A DNA stretch of 64,000 bases from IMG/VR virus record IMGVR_UViG_3300009104_001827, positions 147,118-211,117 of that record. One strand, 5' to 3'. Source of the stretch: a virus. The notes under the pieces are model-generated. The model was not told the DNA's origin. It did not search any database and was given only the letters and a program-made list of their open reading frames with translations. Below, piece by piece: positions 60,485 to 64,000 of the stretch. Each line of letters begins with the position of its first letter. The first letter of the stretch is position 1. The position numbers and the translations under genes were made by a program.

Positions 60485-61816
60485 ATGATTAGCCATAAAC
60501 ATAAATATATATTTGTCCATATCCCTAAATGCGGAGGAAGCAGCACGGAACTATCCCTGCTTGAGGCGGAGGGCGTGGATTGTAGCGATGCCAACGAAAT
60601 AAACCAATTACCCGAAGATATACTGAGTACATATTTCATGAACAATGATCTTGCCATGGAACCCCAACACTATACGCTTGAAGAATATCCGGAGTATTTT
60701 CAAAAAGAATATTTTTGTTTTACAATAATAAGGAATCCGTGGGAGATTTGGGTTAGCGAGTACCATCACGAATTGAGGGTCAGGAAAAGACTGGGCAGAC
60801 CTAAAGTCACTTTTGAGGAGTTTATACGGAAGAATAAAGGCTTCAAGTATCACCTTCGAAGCCAAATGGATTTCATTAATCAAAACATGGACTATGTAGG
60901 TAGAATGGAGAGTATAGATTCTGACTTTATGGAAATATGCGACAAATTAGGTATTGACGCTCAGCTGAAACACAGAAACAAAGGAAAATACGAAAATCAT
61001 TACAGCGAATACTACAACGAAGGGATTCTATCTCTTATAAATTCACACAATTCCCTCCTAGGATCAACTGGAAAACTTGATGCGCAACTTATGGGGTACG
61101 AGAGTAATCCCGGCAATCCAAAGAGTGAAAACGAAGAAAATCCCCACGAAGCAACAATGGACAATGTCTTCTTTATTAATCTCGACAGTAGAAAAGACCG
61201 AAAAGAGCTCGTAGAGAATGAACTCAACGAGCTAAATTGGTCTTATGAGAGATTCCCCGGAACCAAAACTTCTGACGGAAGAATAGGGGCGACGATAAGC
61301 CACATAGGAGCGCTAGAGTTGGCTGCGGCGAGAGATCTGGATTACGCCGTAATTTTAGAGGATGATATCCACTTTAGGGATAAAGCTTTATTTTTGCGCC
61401 AGCTCAAAAAATGCCTAAAGGAGATCAATGACTTTGATGTATTACTTCTTGGGGGGCAGATTGGGCCAAAAGACGAGAGAATTACCGAATACGCGTTTAA
61501 ATTAAAACACTGCGTAACCGCAACGGGCTATATAGTTAACAAGCATTACTACAAGCGATTCCTTGAGCACTCGAAGAAAGGGCTTAATTTATTAATTGAA
61601 AACCCATCAGGGATCCGAAGTCAAAATCAATATGCATTTGATATTTATTGGTGGGAATTGCAGGAAAGGGATAAATGGTACATGGTCGCTCCCGCCTGCG
61701 TAGAACAAAGGGATGGATTTAGCGACATCAGAGAACAATATACTGACCACAGAAAATTATTCACAACCGCCTGGAAGGAGAAATCTCACCTAATTAATAC
61801 AAAGGGATATTGCTAA
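60485..61816 (+). CDS. Fusion of a sulfotransferase and a GT25 glycosyltransferase
   Basis: 443 residues. Part one (1-200) has VHIPKCGGSSTELSL and IIRNPWEIWVSEYHHE, a family 2 sulfotransferase. Part two (about 220-430) is a glycosyltransferase family 25 domain: VFFINLDSRKDRKELVENEL, SHIGALELAAARD and YAVILEDDIHF, which carries the EDD metal/sugar-nucleotide motif, then ATGYIVNKHYYKRF. GT25 enzymes act in lipopolysaccharide and other surface-glycan synthesis. Joining both activities would let one protein add and sulfate a sugar. There is a clear acidic linker at about 200-222 and no frameshift. Confidence 0.85.
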   Translation: MISHKHKYIFVHIPKCGGSSTELSLLEAEGVDCSDANEINQLPEDILSTYFMNNDLAMEPQHYTLEEYPEYFQKEYFCFTIIRNPWEIWVSEYHHELRVRKRLGRPKVTFEEFIRKNKGFKYHLRSQMDFINQNMDYVGRMESIDSDFMEICDKLGIDAQLKHRNKGKYENHYSEYYNEGILSLINSHNSLLGSTGKLDAQLMGYESNPGNPKSENEENPHEATMDNVFFINLDSRKDRKELVENELNELNWSYERFPGTKTSDGRIGATISHIGALELAAARDLDYAVILEDDIHFRDKALFLRQLKKCLKEINDFDVLLLGGQIGPKDERITEYAFKLKHCVTATGYIVNKHYYKRFLEHSKKGLNLLIENPSGIRSQNQYAFDIYWWELQERDKWYMVAPACVEQRDGFSDIREQYTDHRKLFTTAWKEKSHLINTKGYC

Positions 61817-61818
61817 TT

Positions 61819-62532
61819 ATGAGTAAAATCTGCATACCCAAAGTAGCCTGGTTATACTGGGACAAGGGCTGGAGCAATGCCCCAACCATAGTTCGAGCGT
61901 GCAGAAATAGGCTAACCAGAATCAACCCCGACTGGACCTTTCATTTTTTGTCCGACGAAAATTTAGATGAATTTATTAATTTAGATGGACTTGGGAATAT
62001 TCCTGTGCAGGCGAAGTCTGACGCGATAAGAATCCTTCTTCTTGAGAAGTTTGGGGGAATATGGCTAGATGCAACATTGTACGTTAATCTACCCCTTGAT
62101 GAGTGGCTGTGGGATAATTTAGGGCAGGAGTTTTTTGCTTTTAGCAATCCTCGTAAAAACTTCGGCAGGATTGTCTCGAGCTGGTTTCTTGCGGGAAGAA
62201 ATGACAACTATATTATAAATAAATGGAAGATCGAAACCTTAAAATATTGGGAAAATAGAGAAGAGGCCGATCAATATTTTTGGTTTCATAATCTATTTAA
62301 AGAAATGTACGATAAAGATGAAAAATTCAGCCTCCTTTGGGATAGGACTAACAAGATTGATTGCGATGTTGGCACAAGACAAGGGCCTCATTTTTTTGCC
62401 CCATATACAGACGAAATACTTAAATCAATAGCGTCGCAGGAAGTCCCCGCTTCTCCAGTATTTAAATTGACCTGGAGAGTAGACCTATTGAAATCTCCTG
62501 TCATTCAAGAATTATTCAAAGATGATATGTAG
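61819..62532 (+). CDS. Capsular-polysaccharide-type glycosyltransferase
   Basis: 237 residues from the ATG at 61819; an in-frame TTG three codons earlier lies inside the upstream gene. KVAWLYWDKGWSNAPTIVRAC is the typical N-terminus of the capsular polysaccharide synthesis/GT32-like family. QAKSDAIRILLLEKFGGIWLDATL (near 60-82) contains the D-x-D-like nucleotide-sugar site, and RTNKIDCDVGTRQGPHFFAPY is near the acceptor end. It should add a hexose to a growing surface glycan. It follows the fusion gene directly and is the fifth gene of the island. Confidence 0.82.
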   Translation: MSKICIPKVAWLYWDKGWSNAPTIVRACRNRLTRINPDWTFHFLSDENLDEFINLDGLGNIPVQAKSDAIRILLLEKFGGIWLDATLYVNLPLDEWLWDNLGQEFFAFSNPRKNFGRIVSSWFLAGRNDNYIINKWKIETLKYWENREEADQYFWFHNLFKEMYDKDEKFSLLWDRTNKIDCDVGTRQGPHFFAPYTDEILKSIASQEVPASPVFKLTWRVDLLKSPVIQELFKDDM

Positions 62533-62547
62533 AATAAACGCAATGCG

Positions 62548-62604
62548 GGTAGGTTAAAAATATTATATATAATATGCACATCTATTCAAAGAAAGCAACC
62601 TACC
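62548..62604. repeat. 8-bp inverted repeat in an intergenic gap
   Basis: GGTAGGTT (62548-62555) and AACCTACC (62597-62604) are perfect inverted copies 41 bases apart, in a 105-base gap with an AT-rich core (TATATATAATATG). It may be a regulatory hairpin or just chance. A TATAAA at 62623-62628 could be the -10 box for the next gene. Confidence 0.45.
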
Positions 62605-62637
62605 AATCTTCGATTAGTGTAATATAAATTTATAGAA

Positions 62638-63360
62638 ATGAAGGTCCTACAATATTCATATCCCCGCAGCGGCTCTACCGTAGTCTGGAATATTCTAGAG
62701 GATCTCCTCTCCCCCGAGAACACAGAAAATAAAGATAGATTCTTTTATCCAGCGAACGTGATTAAGACACATGACCTAAGGTACTTTAGACAATTCTATG
62801 CATTCAAAGGAAAAATTAAATTCTACAATATTGATTATAAATGTGGCCTCCTGGTATCTACGATTCGACACCCAATAACAAATTGTCTTTCACTGTTAAG
62901 GGTAGGAATGGTAGGGGCGTCCCCAGATAAACCTTCTGTATCAAAAGCACAAGGAAAAGAAGAAGTTACAAATGAAACAATTACATTAAAATTACAAAAC
63001 TATATTAACCATTACGAATGGATGTTAAAACAATTAAAAGAAAAATCAAGCAAAAGAAATACAATCCTCTTTGATTATGACCAACAAATAAAACCAATTA
63101 AGCCTATACTGAATACATTAGAGGGGAAGCTAGGAATACTCATTTTAAATAAAGAAGATAAAATTAAATACTTCCTACCGCCGACCTTAATGGATCATGG
63201 ACTCGATAAATTTGACCAACAAGACAATTCCACCTTAATGCACGGAGAGCATGTAAAATCAAATAAATACCCAATTGAGCACGAAATTTTAGCTTTAGAA
63301 AATCCTTTAATTGAAAAAGCGACAGAACTCTATCTTGAGCTTCGCGAACAATATACTTAA
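62638..63360 (+). CDS. Sulfotransferase-like protein, different subfamily
   Basis: 240 residues. The N-terminal YSYPRSGSTVVWNIL (about 6-20) is the PAPS loop in the 'YPRSG' form of the aryl/carbohydrate sulfotransferase-1 group. STIRHPITNCLSLLRVG (about 79-95) is the 3'-phosphate motif. A Lys-rich middle and a C-terminal helix follow. It differs from the family 2 paralogues upstream, so the island has recruited sulfotransferases at least twice. Confidence 0.75.
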   Translation: MKVLQYSYPRSGSTVVWNILEDLLSPENTENKDRFFYPANVIKTHDLRYFRQFYAFKGKIKFYNIDYKCGLLVSTIRHPITNCLSLLRVGMVGASPDKPSVSKAQGKEEVTNETITLKLQNYINHYEWMLKQLKEKSSKRNTILFDYDQQIKPIKPILNTLEGKLGILILNKEDKIKYFLPPTLMDHGLDKFDQQDNSTLMHGEHVKSNKYPIEHEILALENPLIEKATELYLELREQYT

Positions 63361-63364
63361 CACT

Positions 63365-64000
63365 ATGGAATATACACTTATATTAAATTATTACAATAAG
63401 TCAAAAGAATTATTGATCAAACAACTTAATGCTGTATCAAAACAAACCATTAAGCCCAAATTAATATGGGGCTGCTTCATGGGGTGTGAAGATGACGAAT
63501 TATTGCACACATATCAAGAAATAACAAAAGACTGGGATAATGCCTGCTTTATAGATTCCGATTATAATTTTAAATATATAGGAAGATATCAACTAGCCCT
63601 TACAGCTCCTACGGAAATAATCGTTATGCTTGATGACGACAGAATCCCTAATCCACAATATTGCGAATGCATGATCAAGATTGTTCGCAATGAGGAATGT
63701 CTTGTACAGCAGTACGGATGGCAATTGGATAAAAGGCCAGGTGGAGAAATACAACTTAAAAAACAAAAAATCCCCCGCCCAGTAGATTTTGTAGGTAAAT
63801 ATTCAAGCCCATACGAAGAATGCAATTCAAGATACAGGAAAGAAACGCCTATACTTGCTCAAGCGGATTACCTTTGTGGAGGAATGGTTTTTAGGAAATC
63901 TTCATTAAAGTACCTTTTTCAAGAAGATATATATACCACAGCAACAGGAGAAGACATTATGTTTTGTCTAAGATGTAAAAAAAATAACATCCCTGTTTAT
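63365..64000 (+). CDS. Family 2-type glycosyltransferase (3' end outside window)
   Basis: The frame is open from the ATG at 63365 to the window end (212 residues). MEYTLILNYYNKSKELLIKQL resembles the GT-A start 'sviip-y-n-r-x-x-x-L'. Near residue 88, EIIVMLDDDRIPNP carries the DDD metal-binding motif. ADYLCGGMVFRKS and TGEDIMFCLRCKK (near the end) match the acceptor region with the ED catalytic-base motif of GT2-like enzymes. It starts four bases after the sulfotransferase stop, so the glycan island continues beyond the window. Confidence 0.75.
   Translation, partial: MEYTLILNYYNKSKELLIKQLNAVSKQTIKPKLIWGCFMGCEDDELLHTYQEITKDWDNACFIDSDYNFKYIGRYQLALTAPTEIIVMLDDDRIPNPQYCECMIKIVRNEECLVQQYGWQLDKRPGGEIQLKKQKIPRPVDFVGKYSSPYEECNSRYRKETPILAQADYLCGGMVFRKSSLKYLFQEDIYTTATGEDIMFCLRCKKNNIPVY

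Overview
The window looks like part of a large tailed-phage (Caudoviricetes) genome, probably marine and probably well over 100 kb. It carries a full set of phage hallmarks: a large terminase, a head protease fused to a scaffold-like segment, a HK97-type capsid protein, a UvsX/RecA-type recombinase, a DnaB-type helicase, a TOPRIM primase, a late-type sigma factor, PhoH and tail fibres. Several expected genes (portal, tail sheath or tube, tape measure, NrdA) are absent, so they must lie outside. No tRNA, rRNA, integrase, IS element or CRISPR array was seen. The host is not certain. A DUF1501 protein with a Tat-like signal and a Chlamydia-type (class Ic-like) ribonucleotide reductase subunit suggest the Planctomycetes-Verrucomicrobia-Chlamydiae group. 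This is inference.

Layout. (1) 1-1.9 kb, plus strand: two tail-fibre-like proteins with 18-residue repeats and a related tip domain, closed by a terminator. (2) 1.9-23.4 kb, plus strand: metabolism and replication. Genes here are a J-domain protein, NrdB, a coiled-coil membrane protein, UvsX, an endonuclease, DnaB, primase, a Cas4/RecB-like nuclease, a Nudix hydrolase, a DUF1501 protein, a VWA/TSP3 surface protein, ClpP, a PHP-domain protein, a SET protein, a DEDD exonuclease, a DnaE-type polymerase and a ClpA/C-type ATPase. (3) 23.4-38.3 kb, minus strand: capsid genes, packaging genes, an XPF-like nuclease, a sigma factor, a probable lysis cassette (membrane-anchored papain-like protease, two holin-like proteins, a u-spanin-like lipoprotein) and PhoH, with one small plus-strand gene at 37.3 kb. 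(4) 38.3-58.6 kb, minus strand: a 19.8-kb gene for a 6589-residue adhesin-like protein plus a small GNAT-like gene. (5) 58.7-64 kb, plus strand: an AT-rich glycan-modification island with five sulfotransferase-type domains and three glycosyltransferases, running off the window.

How the genes work together. The replication block supplies most of a replisome. Its DNA polymerase III alpha is split so that the PHP domain and the polymerase body are separate genes, with a SET methyltransferase and a proofreading-type exonuclease between them. ClpP and a Clp ATPase that keeps a ClpP-docking tripeptide could form a viral protease. Several plus-strand transcription units have good sigma70-type promoters placed so that the predicted transcription start falls on or within a few bases of the start codon, suggesting leaderless mRNAs. 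Genes inside the capsid and lysis operons have ordinary Shine-Dalgarno sites. The giant adhesin, the smaller fibres and the sulfotransferase/glycosyltransferase island all point to a life centred on host-surface polysaccharides.
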